Below, piece after piece: positions 50,546 to 59,469 of a stretch of 64,000 nucleotides of DNA. The notes under the pieces were generated by a model. It was given only the letters and a program-made list of their open reading frames with translations, searched no databases and was not told the DNA's origin. The stretch's first letter is position 1. The number at the start of each line of letters is the position of its first letter. The stretch spans positions 62,001 through 126,000 of the forward strand of contig NZ_JRUD01000002.1 of assembly GCF_000802425.1 (NCBI RefSeq), given 5' to 3'. Both the position numbers and the translations under genes were made by a program. This DNA comes from Pseudomonas flexibilis (GTDB taxonomy: Bacteria; Pseudomonadota; Gammaproteobacteria; Pseudomonadales; Pseudomonadaceae).

Positions 50546-51592
50546 ATGGCTCTCCTTATGTATAAGGCGCGCGGCCTGGCTGGTGCGCTGGGTGTGGTTC
50601 CGGGGTTGGTGCTGAGCGGGGCGGTGGCGGCGGTGGCGCTGTGGGCGGCCGAGGGGCCGCTGAAGAGCTGGGGGCTGGGCGCGCTGACCCTGGCGATCCT
50701 GCTCGGCATGCTGCTTGGCAACAGCCTGTATCCGGCATTGCGCGGGCTGTGCGATTCGGGGGTGGCGCTGGCCAGGCAGCGGCTGCTGCGGCTCGGCATC
50801 GTTCTCTATGGCTTTCGGCTCGGCCTGGAGCAACTGGCCGCGGTGGGCATGGCGGCGGTGCTCATTGATGTGCTGATGCTCACCTCGACCTTCCTGCTGG
50901 CCTGCTGGCTGGGGCGCCGGGTGTTCGGGCTGGATCGCCACACCACGGTGCTGATCGGCGCCGGCAGCAGCATCTGCGGTGCCGCCGCGGTGGCCGCCAC
51001 CGAACCCTTGCTCAGGGCCGAAGCCGGCAAGGTGGCGGTGGCCATTTCCACCGTGGTGCTGTTCGGCACCCTGGGCATGTTCCTTTATCCCTGGCTGTTC
51101 CATCTGCTTGCCGACACGCTGCGGCTCGACGCCCATGCCTACGGCATCTACATCGGCTCCACCCTGCACGAGGTGGCCCAGGTGGTCGCCGCGGGCAGTG
51201 CGGTGAGTGCCGAGACCGGCGAGGCGGCGGTGATCGCCAAGATGATCCGGGTGATGCTGCTGGCGCCGTTCCTGCTGTTGCTGGCCCAGTATCTGGGACG
51301 TCGCGAGGCGCATGACGAGGCGGGCGCGGCGCACCGGCACTTCCCCTGGTTCGCGCTCGGCTTCGTCGCGGTGGTCGGCTTCAATTCGCTGCATCTGTTG
51401 CCCGCCGGCGTGGTGCAGGCGCTGGTGCGGCTCGACGACTGGCTGCTGGCCATGGCGATGGCCGCCCTCGGCCTGGGCACGGTGCTGGGTGCCATCCGCC
51501 AGGCCGGGCTGCGGCCGATGCTGCTGGCCGGCGGCCTGGCGCTCTGGCTGGTGCTCGGTGGGGCGCTGGTGAACCTGGCGTTCGCGCTTTGA
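50546..51592 (+). CDS. YeiH-family putative sulfate exporter
   Basis: 348 residues with about ten membrane segments. Family pattern UPF0324: LAILLGMLLGN near residue 52, GIVLYGFRLGL near 87, the central signature IGAGSSICGAAAVAA near 135, and GSTLHEVAQVVAAG near 205. YeiH was named from association with CysB/YeiE-type regulators; the substrate is not proven. No LysR gene sits beside it here. GGAGG precedes the ATG at 50546. Confidence 0.9.
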   Translation: MALLMYKARGLAGALGVVPGLVLSGAVAAVALWAAEGPLKSWGLGALTLAILLGMLLGNSLYPALRGLCDSGVALARQRLLRLGIVLYGFRLGLEQLAAVGMAAVLIDVLMLTSTFLLACWLGRRVFGLDRHTTVLIGAGSSICGAAAVAATEPLLRAEAGKVAVAISTVVLFGTLGMFLYPWLFHLLADTLRLDAHAYGIYIGSTLHEVAQVVAAGSAVSAETGEAAVIAKMIRVMLLAPFLLLLAQYLGRREAHDEAGAAHRHFPWFALGFVAVVGFNSLHLLPAGVVQALVRLDDWLLAMAMAALGLGTVLGAIRQAGLRPMLLAGGLALWLVLGGALVNLAFAL

Positions 51593-51654
51593 GTGCCGCA
51601 CTGTCATCGCCTCGACGTAAACTTGCCGCATGATCGTGCCCACCGGTAATCAGG

Positions 51655-53133
51655 ATGCCCGCCGTGACCCTTTCCGACACCTTCACCCTCGTCACCACCC
51701 CCGAACAGGCCGTGGACCGTCTGGCCGAGCTCTACCAGCAGGCCGCCTCGGCGCTCAGCCAGGCGCTCAAGCGCTACCTCAAGGAGCGTGTGGTGCCGGA
51801 CGAGGCGCAGCGCGCGCTGTTCCGCTACCCCGAGCTGCGCATCACCTACCTGAAGAGCGGCGAGACCTCGTCCAGTACCCGGGCCTACGCCAAGGTGCAG
51901 GTGCCGGGGGTGTACAGCGTCACCATCACCCAGCCCCAGGCGTTTCGCGGCTATCTGCTTGACCAGTTGCGGCCGCTGATGAGCGATTTCACCCTGCAGG
52001 TGGAAGTGGGGATCAGCGACCGCAGCATTCCCTATCCCTACGTGGTGGCGCAGGGCGACGAGCTGGCCGGCAGCGGGGTGACGGCGGCGGAGCTGGCGCG
52101 GGTGTTCCCCAGCACCGACCTGTCGGCGGCCAGCGACGAGGTGGCCGACGGCCTGTATGACTGGCAGCACGCCGAGCAGATGCCGCTGGCGCTGTTCGAC
52201 GCGGCGCGGGTGGATTTCTCCCTCAAGCGCCTGCAGCACTACACCGGCAGCGGCTGGCAGCACGTGCAGCCGTGGATCCTGCTCACCAACTACCACCGCT
52301 ACGTGGACCAGTTCATCCGCTACGGCCTCGATCAGCTGCGCGACAACCCGCGCTACGTGCGCATGGTGCTGCCCGGCAACGTGGTGATCGCCAAGGGCAT
52401 GGAAGAAGGCGAGATGCAGGCGATGATCGACAGCGTGCTCTGGCACCGCTACCAGATGCCGGCCTACCACCTGGTGGCCGACGACGGCCACGGTGTGACG
52501 CTGGTGAACATCGGCGTCGGCCCGTCCAACGCCAAGAACATCACCGACCACCTGGCCGTGCTGCGTCCGCACTGCTGGCTGATGATCGGCCACTGCGGCG
52601 GGCTGCGGCAGTCGCAGACCATCGGCGACTACGTGCTGGCCCACGCCTACATGCGCCGCGACGGCATCCTCGACCGCGTGCTGCCGCCGAACATCCCGCT
52701 GCCGGCGCTGGCCGAGGTGCAGCAGGCGCTGCAGGAGGCCGCCGCCACCGTCACCGGCGAGCAGGGCGAGGCGCTGAAGAAGCGCCTGCGCACCGGCACC
52801 GTGCTGACCTACGACGACCGCAACTGGGAATTGCGCTGGGCCCAGGAGCGCCCGCTGATCAACCTGGCGCGCGCTGTTGCGGTGGACATGGAAAGCGGCA
52901 CCATCGCCGCCCAGGGTTATCGCTTGCGCGTGCCCTACGGCACGCTGCTGTGCGTCTCCGACAAGCCGCTGCACAGCGAGATCAAGCTGCCCGGTGCCGC
53001 CAACGCCTTCTACGAGCGCGCGGTGAACCAGCACCTGCGCATCGGCATCGCCGCGCTGGACTTGCTGCGCGGTCAGCTCGATTCGCTGCATTCGCGCAAG
53101 TTGCGCAGTTTCGACGAGCCGCCGTTCCGTTAG
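51655..53133 (+). CDS. amn: AMP nucleosidase
   Basis: Splits AMP into adenine and ribose 5-phosphate, controlling adenylate pools. 492 residues, the usual length. N-terminal AMP-nucleosidase domain (about 15-180; YPELRITYLKSG), then a nucleoside-phosphorylase-like catalytic domain (about 270-470) with VGPSNAKNITDH, MIGHCGGLR and AVDMESGTIAAQGYR, which contains the nucleoside-binding Glu. The ATG at 51655 has CAGG nearby. A single-gene unit as far as visible. Confidence 0.96.
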   Translation: MPAVTLSDTFTLVTTPEQAVDRLAELYQQAASALSQALKRYLKERVVPDEAQRALFRYPELRITYLKSGETSSSTRAYAKVQVPGVYSVTITQPQAFRGYLLDQLRPLMSDFTLQVEVGISDRSIPYPYVVAQGDELAGSGVTAAELARVFPSTDLSAASDEVADGLYDWQHAEQMPLALFDAARVDFSLKRLQHYTGSGWQHVQPWILLTNYHRYVDQFIRYGLDQLRDNPRYVRMVLPGNVVIAKGMEEGEMQAMIDSVLWHRYQMPAYHLVADDGHGVTLVNIGVGPSNAKNITDHLAVLRPHCWLMIGHCGGLRQSQTIGDYVLAHAYMRRDGILDRVLPPNIPLPALAEVQQALQEAAATVTGEQGEALKKRLRTGTVLTYDDRNWELRWAQERPLINLARAVAVDMESGTIAAQGYRLRVPYGTLLCVSDKPLHSEIKLPGAANAFYERAVNQHLRIGIAALDLLRGQLDSLHSRKLRSFDEPPFR

Positions 53134-53272
53134 TGGTCGCCCTCTGTACAAGGGCGAGCCGAGCGCCCACCATGGCGCTCAAGGAGCTTCAACTCTTTGT
53201 TTGCAAAGACTTTCTCAGGGATGAGTCGTGCCACGCGCAGCCGTGCTGCGCCATTGCCTGTGAAGGATGATC

Positions 53273-54133
53273 ATGCAACGCGTTTCTCCCCATAGCCTGC
53301 GCGAGGCATTTCGCGCACTCCTGGCCTCCGATGCCTGCTACCACTGCGCCTCGGTGTTCGACCCGATGTCCGCCCGCATGGCCGGCGACCTCGGTTTCGA
53401 GGTCGGCATCCTCGGCGGTTCGGTGGCCTCGCTGGAAGTGCTGGCCGCGCCGGACATCGCGCTGATCACCCTCAGCGAGTTCGTCGAGCAGGCGGCGCGC
53501 ATCGGCCGCGTCGCCACCCTGCCGGTACTGGCCGACGCCGACCACGGCTACGGCAACGCTCTCAACGTGATGCGCACCGTCACCGAGCTGGAACGCAACG
53601 GCATCGCCGCGCTGACCATCGAGGACACCGTGCTGCCGGCGCGTTTCGGCGGAAAGGCGGTGGACCTGATCGGCATCGACGAGGCGGTCGGCAAGCTCAA
53701 GGCGGCGCTGGAGGCGCGCATCGACCCGGCGCTGAGCATCCTGGCGCGCACCAACGCCGGCAGCGGCCTGGAGGAAACCATCACCCGCGCCCGCGCCTAC
53801 CAGGCGGCCGGCGTCGACGGCATCTGCCTGGTCGGCATCGAGGATTTCGAGCACCTGGAGCAGATCGTGCCGCACATCGACATCCCCAAGATGCTGATCA
53901 CCTACGGCAACCCCAAGCTGCGCGACCAGGCCCGCCTGGCCCGCCTCGGCGTGCGCATCGTGGTCAGCGGGCACGCAGCCTACTACGCCGCGCTGAAGGC
54001 CACTTACGACTGCCTGCGCGAGCAGCGCCGCATCGACACCGGCGTGCTGGAAACCAAGGAACTGGTCGCACGCTACTCGGAGGCCGAGCAGTATGCGGCC
54101 TGGGCCGAGAACTACCTGAAGGTGAGGTCATAG
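53273..54133 (+). CDS. Oxaloacetate decarboxylase of the ICL/PEP mutase superfamily
   Basis: 286 residues. As I remember it, closely similar throughout to PA4872 of P. aeruginosa, which was shown to decarboxylate oxaloacetate. Blocks: [12 protein letters not shown] near residue 26, [14 protein letters not shown] near 48, metal-site [16 protein letters not shown] near 85, LTIEDTVLP near 112, and LARTNAGS near 156. The second ATG (53273) has GAAGG at eight bases and gives the family-like start [13 protein letters not shown]; the ATG at 53267 is the alternative. A 139-bp gap separates it from amn. Confidence 0.9.
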   Translation: MQRVSPHSLREAFRALLASDACYHCASVFDPMSARMAGDLGFEVGILGGSVASLEVLAAPDIALITLSEFVEQAARIGRVATLPVLADADHGYGNALNVMRTVTELERNGIAALTIEDTVLPARFGGKAVDLIGIDEAVGKLKAALEARIDPALSILARTNAGSGLEETITRARAYQAAGVDGICLVGIEDFEHLEQIVPHIDIPKMLITYGNPKLRDQARLARLGVRIVVSGHAAYYAALKATYDCLREQRRIDTGVLETKELVARYSEAEQYAAWAENYLKVRS

Positions 54134-54265
54134 CGTAGGGATGGGGGGAGAAGGGCGCGTATCGCGGCACGATGCGATGTAATTTTATTGGCGTCAAAAC
54201 TCCCGTTGTCTCTGTGGTGTTATTGGGACATCATGCCGCGGTCAAATGCCCAAATGGAGTTGGCC

Positions 54266-55804
54266 ATGGCGCGCACTGCGCTTACCACGGACCGCGAACG
54301 CCTCTTCCCCGCCGAACAGCGCTTGATCTCGGCCACCGATCCCCGTGGCGTCATCACCTACTGCAACGATGAATTTGCGGCTGTCAGTGGCTACTCCCGC
54401 GAGGAGCTGCTGGGCAGCCACCATAATCTGGTGCGCCACCCGGACATGCCCAAGGCAGTCTTCGGCCACATGTGGCGGCACCTCAAGGACGGTCGGCCCT
54501 GGATGGGCATCGTCAAGAATCGCTGCAAGAACGGCGATTTCTATTGGGTCTGCGCCTATGTGACGCCGATCCACCAGGAGGGTGTGCTGGTCGGCTACGA
54601 GTCGGTGCGTATCCGCCCGGAGCCCGATCAGGTGCGCCGCGCCAGTGCCCTGTACGCAGAAGTGACCGAGCAGGGTTTCAAGCGCCGTTCCCAGGGGTTG
54701 GCAGCGCAGTGGGCGACGCCGTTCCTGGCCGGCGTGCCCGCGCTGCTGGCGGCGCTCTGGTCGCCGACGTTCGGCCTCGGGCTGGCGCTGGTCACCCTGC
54801 CCATTCTGTATTTCGCGCAGCAACGGCTGCTGGATCGGTTGCAACGCAACATGCAGGGCGCCTTCGACAGCGAGCTGGTGGCGCGCAGCTTCAGTGACCT
54901 GCGCGGCCGGCCGGCACGCATGCACATGGCGCTGATCAGCGAGCAGGCGCGCCTGCGCACCTTGCTCAGCCGTCTGGATGACTACGCCGACCAGGCCGCC
55001 GCGCTGGCCACACGCAGTGGTCTGCTGACCCGGGATACCGAAGCGTCGCTGCAGGGCCAGCGGCATGAGGCGCACCAGGCGGCGGTCGCCATGCAGCAGA
55101 TGGCCGCTTCGATCGGCGAGGTGTCGGGCATGGTGCAGCGCTCTGCCGACGAGGCCTGCCGGGTCGACAGTCTGGCCGGGCAGGGTGCCGGCGAGGCGGA
55201 GAAGGCACGGGCGCAGATCGATGGACTGGCCCGCCGTGTCGCGGCCATCAGCGACACGGTGGAGGGGCTGGCGCGGGAAACCCGCAGCATCGACCAGGCC
55301 GCCGGCATGATCCGGGCGATCTCCGAGCAGACCAACCTGCTGGCGCTCAACGCCGCCATCGAAGCGGCGCGGGCCGGCGAGCAGGGGCGAGGCTTCGCTG
55401 TGGTCGCGGGTGAGGTGCGCGAGCTGTCGCAGCGCACCCGTGAGGCGACCGAGGCGATCCAAGCCGTCCTGCAGACGCTGCACGAGGGCAGTGACGGCGC
55501 TGTGCGCATTGCCCGCGTTGGCCGCGAGGAGGCCACCGCCGGTCTGGCCCAGGTGATTGCCAGCCAGCAGGCGCTGCTGGGCATCCGTCAGGCCGTGGGC
55601 GAGATCCGCGACATGGGGCTGCAGATGGCCGCCGCCACCGAGCAGCAGGCCCAGGTGGCCGACGAGGTGGCCCGGCAGATTACCGCCATCGCCCAGGTCG
55701 CCGAGCACAACGCCGGGCTGGCCGAACAATCGGCCGAGGTTGGCCGCGAGCTCAGCGAAACCTCAAGCGCCATGCACGCCCTGGTGGAGCGCTTCCAGCG
55801 CTGA
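54266..55804 (+). CDS. Aer-like PAS-domain chemoreceptor
   Basis: 512 residues from the ATG at 54266 (GGAG upstream). Order: PAS domain (about 10-120; [48 protein letters not shown]) of the FAD-binding Aer type; two close hydrophobic segments (about 150-190) forming a membrane hairpin; no periplasmic domain; HAMP-like linker; methyl-accepting signalling domain with the conserved tip [19 protein letters not shown] near residue 355. The likely role is energy or oxygen taxis through CheA/CheW. The upstream 130 bp contain no obvious sigma-28 promoter. Confidence 0.92.
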   Translation: MARTALTTDRERLFPAEQRLISATDPRGVITYCNDEFAAVSGYSREELLGSHHNLVRHPDMPKAVFGHMWRHLKDGRPWMGIVKNRCKNGDFYWVCAYVTPIHQEGVLVGYESVRIRPEPDQVRRASALYAEVTEQGFKRRSQGLAAQWATPFLAGVPALLAALWSPTFGLGLALVTLPILYFAQQRLLDRLQRNMQGAFDSELVARSFSDLRGRPARMHMALISEQARLRTLLSRLDDYADQAAALATRSGLLTRDTEASLQGQRHEAHQAAVAMQQMAASIGEVSGMVQRSADEACRVDSLAGQGAGEAEKARAQIDGLARRVAAISDTVEGLARETRSIDQAAGMIRAISEQTNLLALNAAIEAARAGEQGRGFAVVAGEVRELSQRTREATEAIQAVLQTLHEGSDGAVRIARVGREEATAGLAQVIASQQALLGIRQAVGEIRDMGLQMAAATEQQAQVADEVARQITAIAQVAEHNAGLAEQSAEVGRELSETSSAMHALVERFQR

Positions 55805-55822
55805 GTGGCGCTATCCGAGCTT

Positions 55823-55914
55823 TCTGTGGTGCGGACTTGTCCGCGAGCTCTTTGGTCGGCCCGGCCAGGTTGCAGGCCGACGCCGGAAGCTCGCGAACAC
55901 GTTCGCTCGAACAG
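55823..55914 (+). repeat. REP doublet (REPIN), copy D
   Basis: A longer, more diverged copy of about 92 bp. Left TGCGGACTTGTCCGCGAGCT, right AAGCTCGCGAACACGTTCGC. The outer GTGGGAG arms are changed (GTGGTGC left, TCGAACAG right), so this is probably an old copy. It separates the chemoreceptor gene from rluE. Confidence 0.75.
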
Positions 55915-55960
55915 ACTCGGGTTACACTGCGCGCCCCGTTGTGCTCGCAGGTTTCCCGGC

Positions 55961-56578
55961 ATGTCGCGTCCCCGTCCTCCCGTTTCCCGCCGTCCCACGC
56001 CGCGCCGGGTGGCCAAGACGCCGCCGGCCGAGCCGCGACTGATCCTGCTCAACAAGCCCTTCGACGTGCTCACCCAGTTCAACGACGATCAGGGCCGTGC
56101 CACCTTGAAGGACTTCGTGCCGGTGCCGGGCGTCTACCCGGCCGGGCGGCTGGATCGTGACAGCGAGGGACTGCTGCTGCTGACCAACGACGGTCGCCTG
56201 CAGGCGCGCATCGCCGACCCGAAGCACAAGCTGGCCAAGACTTACTGGGTTCAGGTGGAAGGCGAACCGAGCGAGGAGCAGTTGCAGCGGCTGCGCGAAG
56301 GCGTGGCGCTGAACGATGGGCCGACCCTGCCGGCCGAGGCGCGCCTGCTCGCTGAGCCAACGCTCTGGGAGCGCCATCCGCCGGTGCGTTTTCGCAAGAG
56401 CGTGCCGACCGCCTGGCTGGAGCTGGTGATTCGCGAGGGTCGCAACCGCCAGGTGCGGCGCATGACCGCCGCCGTGGGCCTGCCGACCCTGCGCCTGGTG
56501 CGGGTGCGCATCGGCCCCTGGAGCCTGGACGGCCTGCAACCCGGCGAATGGCGTGAATTGCCGGCGCGGCTGGATTGA
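55961..56578 (+). CDS. rluE: 23S rRNA pseudouridine2457 synthase
   Basis: 205 residues from the ATG at 55961 ([11 protein letters not shown]). The basic N-terminal tail has no S4 domain, as in RluE and unlike RluB/RluF. Catalytic Asp65 is in [41 protein letters not shown] near residue 150 is the RsuA/RluB/E/F-family signature. Assigned to RluE by size and domain content. Confidence 0.92.
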   Translation: MSRPRPPVSRRPTPRRVAKTPPAEPRLILLNKPFDVLTQFNDDQGRATLKDFVPVPGVYPAGRLDRDSEGLLLLTNDGRLQARIADPKHKLAKTYWVQVEGEPSEEQLQRLREGVALNDGPTLPAEARLLAEPTLWERHPPVRFRKSVPTAWLELVIREGRNRQVRRMTAAVGLPTLRLVRVRIGPWSLDGLQPGEWRELPARLD

Positions 56579-56605
56579 GCGCTTCGGCGCTTGCGCTGAT
56601 CCGCA

Positions 56606-56695
56606 CCGTAGGGTGGGCAACGCACAGCGTTGGCCACTGGACACGGCATCGGTGTGCATCGCGGTGGCGGCCGGAAAAACGCCGACCGCCCTACG
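56606..56695. repeat. Palindromic GTAGGG-type repeat, copy 2
   Basis: Ninety bases beginning CCGTAGGGTGGGCAACGC and ending GCCGACCGCCCTACG. It aligns end to end with 4497-4583 in reverse orientation. The imperfect terminal inversion (GTAGGG...CCCTAC) and short size resemble a non-autonomous mobile element or a REP-like family. It lies between rluE and the DUF2788 gene. Confidence 0.7.
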
Positions 56696-56742
56696 ATGGC
56701 GTCAGTTGCGATCGAAACGTGTCTGACAATGGCGCGAGTGCC

Positions 56743-56955
56743 TCAGGACTCCAGAAACAGCTCCAGCACGTAGGTGATCAGCGGCTTGGCCAGGAAGGCC
56801 ACCAGGCACAGGCCCAGGCCGAGAAACAGGATGGCGGTGCCCAGGCGGCCGGCCTTCGACTTCTTGGCCAGGTCCCAGATGATGAAGAACATGAACAGGA
56901 TCAGTCCGCCTACAAGCACATACATCATCAGGGCTTCGAACTGTTCGGTTTCCAT
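56743..56955 (-). CDS. Small DUF2788 membrane protein
   Basis: 70 residues from the ATG at 56955 (METEQFEAL), with GAGG upstream. Two membrane segments (about 10-30 and 42-65) flank a basic loop (KKSKAGR). DUF2788 proteins are common in Pseudomonas and have no known role. The Glu-rich N-terminus probably faces the periplasm by the positive-inside rule. It is followed by a repeat element at 56606-56695. Confidence 0.82.
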   Translation of the reverse strand: METEQFEALMMYVLVGGLILFMFFIIWDLAKKSKAGRLGTAILFLGLGLCLVAFLAKPLITYVLELFLES

Positions 56956-57037
56956 GGCGACCTCGTGACGGGGCAAAGCGCGGGAGTATACGCCCGTGCT
57001 GCGTGGTGGGCAGCTGCGGTTGCCCCGTCGGTGCCGC

Positions 57038-57430
57038 TCAGTAGTGCGACTGGATCACCGCGATGCCCTTGCCCAGCGCCTCGCGCCAGGTCTGCAGGGT
57101 CTGCGCGGTGCACTCGCGGTCATGCTCGCGGATGGTCTGCAGCAGCGCCGTCAGCCACAGCTCGTAAAGTTCGGGACGGATATCCAGGCCGCTGCGCGCA
57201 TGCGAGGCGCCGAGGGCGCGCAGCTTGGTATCCGGCAGCCCGCGGCTGTACATCACCAGATTGAGGATGCCCTGGCGCAGCAGCTGCTTCTGGCCAGTCA
57301 TGTCGGTGTTGACGAACTTGGCGCGCACTTCGGCGGAGCTGGCCAGGAAGCTGCGGTAGAAATCATCGAAAAAGGTGGGGCTGGCACAGCAGCGGCCATA
57401 GCTGTGCATCAGGCTGTCGGCGGGACTCAT
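57038..57430 (-). CDS. Single-domain globin
   Basis: 130 residues from the ATG at 57430 (MSPADSLMHSYGRC). Globin fold signs: FFDDFYRSFLASSAEVRAKF (helices A-B with a family-typical phenylalanine), then QLLRQGILNLVMYSRG, and the proximal haem histidine His77 in LGASHARSG. The tail LYELWLTALLQTIREHD matches helix G/H. No sensor output domain is attached, and the length is too short for flavohaemoglobin. The role (oxygen, nitric oxide or redox sensing) cannot be told from sequence. Confidence 0.82.
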   Translation of the reverse strand: MSPADSLMHSYGRCCASPTFFDDFYRSFLASSAEVRAKFVNTDMTGQKQLLRQGILNLVMYSRGLPDTKLRALGASHARSGLDIRPELYELWLTALLQTIREHDRECTAQTLQTWREALGKGIAVIQSHY

Positions 57431-57730
57431 CGATCTGTCCTTGTTCCATGCGGGTAGGAGGCAGCCGCGCCGACGCGCGAACGACGCAGCCTGCCCGCAG
57501 CGCGGGGGCATTCATCGGACGCGATCGGAGTCGCAGGCTTCGGTGCCTGAATTCCTGTGGCACACCACGGAAGGATCGATGGGCGTTTGGGGATCCGGTC
57601 TGGGCCGGACTTGCCGCGCGCGGCCACGCAAGGCGGATATCAAGCGGGCGAGATTATACGCAGGCGCCCCCTTGGCAGCCTGGCGAGGAGCACGCGGCGG
57701 CGTGCGCCGCGTCACGTTTGCCGGTTCGAC
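57431..57730 (-). promoter_or_regulatory. Long leader and promoter region of the globin gene
   Basis: A 300-bp stretch without a convincing gene. On the minus strand a perfect TATAAT lies at 57653-57658, which would give the globin mRNA a leader of about 215 bases; the -35 is weak. Within the leader are GC-rich palindromes (GCCGCGCGCGGC; CCGG...CCGG). A TTGATATCC half-site resembling an ANR/FNR half-box lies just after the -10. Short ORFs here look like chance. Confidence 0.45.
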
Positions 57731-58210
57731 TCAGCCGCGCAGATGGTTGAGCGGCAGCTCGGTGCTGGCGATCACCTGGTTGAGCACGAAGCTCGAGCGC
57801 ACGCTGCTGACCCCCTCGATGCGCGTCAGGTTGCCGAGCAGGAAGGCCTGGTAGTGGTCCATGTCCTCGACTACCACCTTGAGCAGGATGTCCGCCTCCA
57901 TGCCGGTGATCACGCAGCATTCCACCACTTCCGGGTGCTGGCGGATCTTTTCCTGGAAATGCTCGAAGCGCTCCGGGGTGTGGCGGTCCATGCCGATCAG
58001 CACGTAGGCGGTCAGCGTCAGGCCGAGCTTCTTGCGATCCAGCAGCGCCACCTGGCGCACGATGTAGCCCTCGTCCTCCAGTTGCTTGACCCGCCGCGAG
58101 CAGGGCGAAGGCGACAGGCCGATGCGCTCGGCCAGCTCCTGGTTGGAGATGCGCGCGTTGCGCTGCAGTTCGGCGAGGATGTTCAGGTCGTAACGGTCCA
58201 GCGTGCTCAT
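57731..58210 (-). CDS. Lrp/AsnC-family transcriptional regulator
   Basis: 159 residues from the ATG at 58210 (MSTLDRYDLNILAELQRNAR). N-terminal winged helix-turn-helix with ELAERIGLSPSPCSRRVKQLEDEGYI (about 24-50), then the RAM ligand-binding domain (VVECCVITGMEADILLKVVVEDMDHYQAFL, about 88-118). Members sense amino acids or related effectors. The expected divergent target is missing: no protein gene faces it on the plus strand, only sites and a terminator (58264-58522). Confidence 0.95.
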   Translation of the reverse strand: MSTLDRYDLNILAELQRNARISNQELAERIGLSPSPCSRRVKQLEDEGYIVRQVALLDRKKLGLTLTAYVLIGMDRHTPERFEHFQEKIRQHPEVVECCVITGMEADILLKVVVEDMDHYQAFLLGNLTRIEGVSSVRSSFVLNQVIASTELPLNHLRG

Positions 58211-58263
58211 CGCGGCGCTCTCTTTGTGGAAAGATTGCCGAGAATAGTGCTCCTGCGTTCTTT

Positions 58264-58303
58264 GATTGCGCAAGCGGCGGCTTGTCGCGCAATCTTCGCA
58301 ATC
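58264..58303. promoter_or_regulatory. Cluster of GCGCAATC-type sites, likely Lrp-type operator
   Basis: Three related sites, GATTGCGCAA (58264-58273), GCGCAATC (58287-58294) and CGCAATC (58297-58303), lie 54-93 bp upstream of the regulator gene. The first two face each other. Such spaced inverted sites fit Lrp-type octamer binding and autoregulation; the assignment is inference. Confidence 0.5.
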
Positions 58304-58319
58304 TCTGATCGCGCCTGCT

Positions 58320-58522
58320 GGCGTACACTGGCTCCAACTTCGAAGGCCCGGAACCTCCAGCGGTCGCCTCCAACCAGGGGCACCGTCGCCGGCGACTCAC
58401 CACGTCGCACGGCACCCGGGTCCGCCCGCCCAACCAGGCTGGCGACAGGCAACGGCGATACCCTCGCCGGGAGCGGAGCGATGAAGAATTGACTGGGGAA
58501 GCCGACCGGCTTCCCCTTTTTT
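58320..58522 (+). ncRNA. Candidate small RNA divergent from the Lrp-type gene
   Basis: The plus strand between the operator cluster and 58522 ends in a strong intrinsic terminator although no protein gene precedes it. A possible -10 (TACACT, 58323-58328) follows the sites, so the transcript would be about 190 bases, GC-rich and well structured (TCGCCGGCGA; GCGATACCCTCGCC). Just before the terminator a three-codon ORF (ATG AAG AAT TGA, 58481-58492) has GGGAG seven bases upstream. It could be a small RNA or an attenuated leader that lost its gene. I cannot match it to a known RNA family. Confidence 0.4.
58495..58522 (+). terminator. Orphan Rho-independent terminator
   Basis: Nine-base-pair stem GGGGAAGCC / GGCTTCCCC with a GACC loop and six T. 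On the minus strand there is no U-tract after the hairpin, so it does not serve the cation-transporter gene that ends at 58552. Confidence 0.88.
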
Positions 58523-58551
58523 ATGTCCCGAAAAAATTGGCGGGGACGCTT

Positions 58552-59445
58552 CTACAGGGCGATGCCTTCCGGGGTGTGGCACGGATCGGCATGCACCAGC
58601 ACATCGCTCTGCGGAAACTCGGCGCGAATAGCCGCGCTCACCGCCTCGCAGCGCGCATGGGCCTCTTCCAGCGTCAGCTCGGCGGGCAGCTCCACGTGCA
58701 TCTGCACGAACCACAGGGTGCCGGAGCGGCGGGTGCGCAGGTCGTGGGCGCCCAGCACATCCGGCACCCCGCAGGCCAGCGCATGCATGCGCTCGGTGTG
58801 CTGCGGCGCCAGTTCCTCGTCCATCAGCACAGCGGCGGCCTCGCGCACGATGCCCAGCGCGCTCCACAGGATGATGCCGGCAATGCCGATGCCGAAGGCC
58901 GCGTCCAGCCAGAGCAGGCCGGCACCGGCCAGCAACAGCGCGACCAGGATGCTGGCGTTGAGCAGCAGGTCGGAGCGGTAGTGCAGGGAGTCGGCATGGA
59001 TCGCCGTGGAGCCGGTGGTGCGCACCACATGGCGCTGGAACAGCAGCAGCACGGCGGTGAGCACGATCGACAAGACCATCACCGCGATACCGGCATCGGT
59101 GTCGCCCAGCGGTTGCGGGTCGAGCAGGCGTTGCACGCCATGGATCGCCACCAGGACTGCGCTGACGCCGATGAACAGCGCCTGGCCGAGTCCGGCCAGG
59201 GCCTCCGCCTTGCCATGGCCGTAGCGGTGGTCGTCGTCGGCCGGGCGCAGCGAGTAATGCACGGCAATCAGGTTGAGCAGCGAGGCGGCGCCGTCCAGCA
59301 GGGAATCGGTGAGCCCCGCCAGCAGGCTCACCGAACCGCTCAGCCACCAGGCCACCGCCTTGACCAGGGCCAGGGTGAGGGCCGTGGCCAGTGCGGCGCC
59401 GGTGGCCAGGCGCAGCAGACGGGCGTGCTGTTCGGGGACCTTCAT
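58552..59445 (-). CDS. Cation diffusion facilitator (FieF/YiiP type)
   Basis: Proton-coupled efflux of divalent metals (Zn, Fe, Cd, Mn class) at the inner membrane. 297 residues with six membrane segments to about residue 205 and a cytoplasmic metal-binding domain after that. The transport site is complete: Asp47 and Asp51 (TDSLLD) with His155 and Asp159 (HYRSD), the pattern of E. coli FieF. DDDHRYGHGKAEALAG near 71 is the family loop. 24 bp separate it from the lipoprotein gene upstream. Confidence 0.94.
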   Translation of the reverse strand: MKVPEQHARLLRLATGAALATALTLALVKAVAWWLSGSVSLLAGLTDSLLDGAASLLNLIAVHYSLRPADDDHRYGHGKAEALAGLGQALFIGVSAVLVAIHGVQRLLDPQPLGDTDAGIAVMVLSIVLTAVLLLFQRHVVRTTGSTAIHADSLHYRSDLLLNASILVALLLAGAGLLWLDAAFGIGIAGIILWSALGIVREAAAVLMDEELAPQHTERMHALACGVPDVLGAHDLRTRRSGTLWFVQMHVELPAELTLEEAHARCEAVSAAIRAEFPQSDVLVHADPCHTPEGIAL

Positions 59446-59469
59446 ATTGCGCGGGGCTCCTTCGGGATA

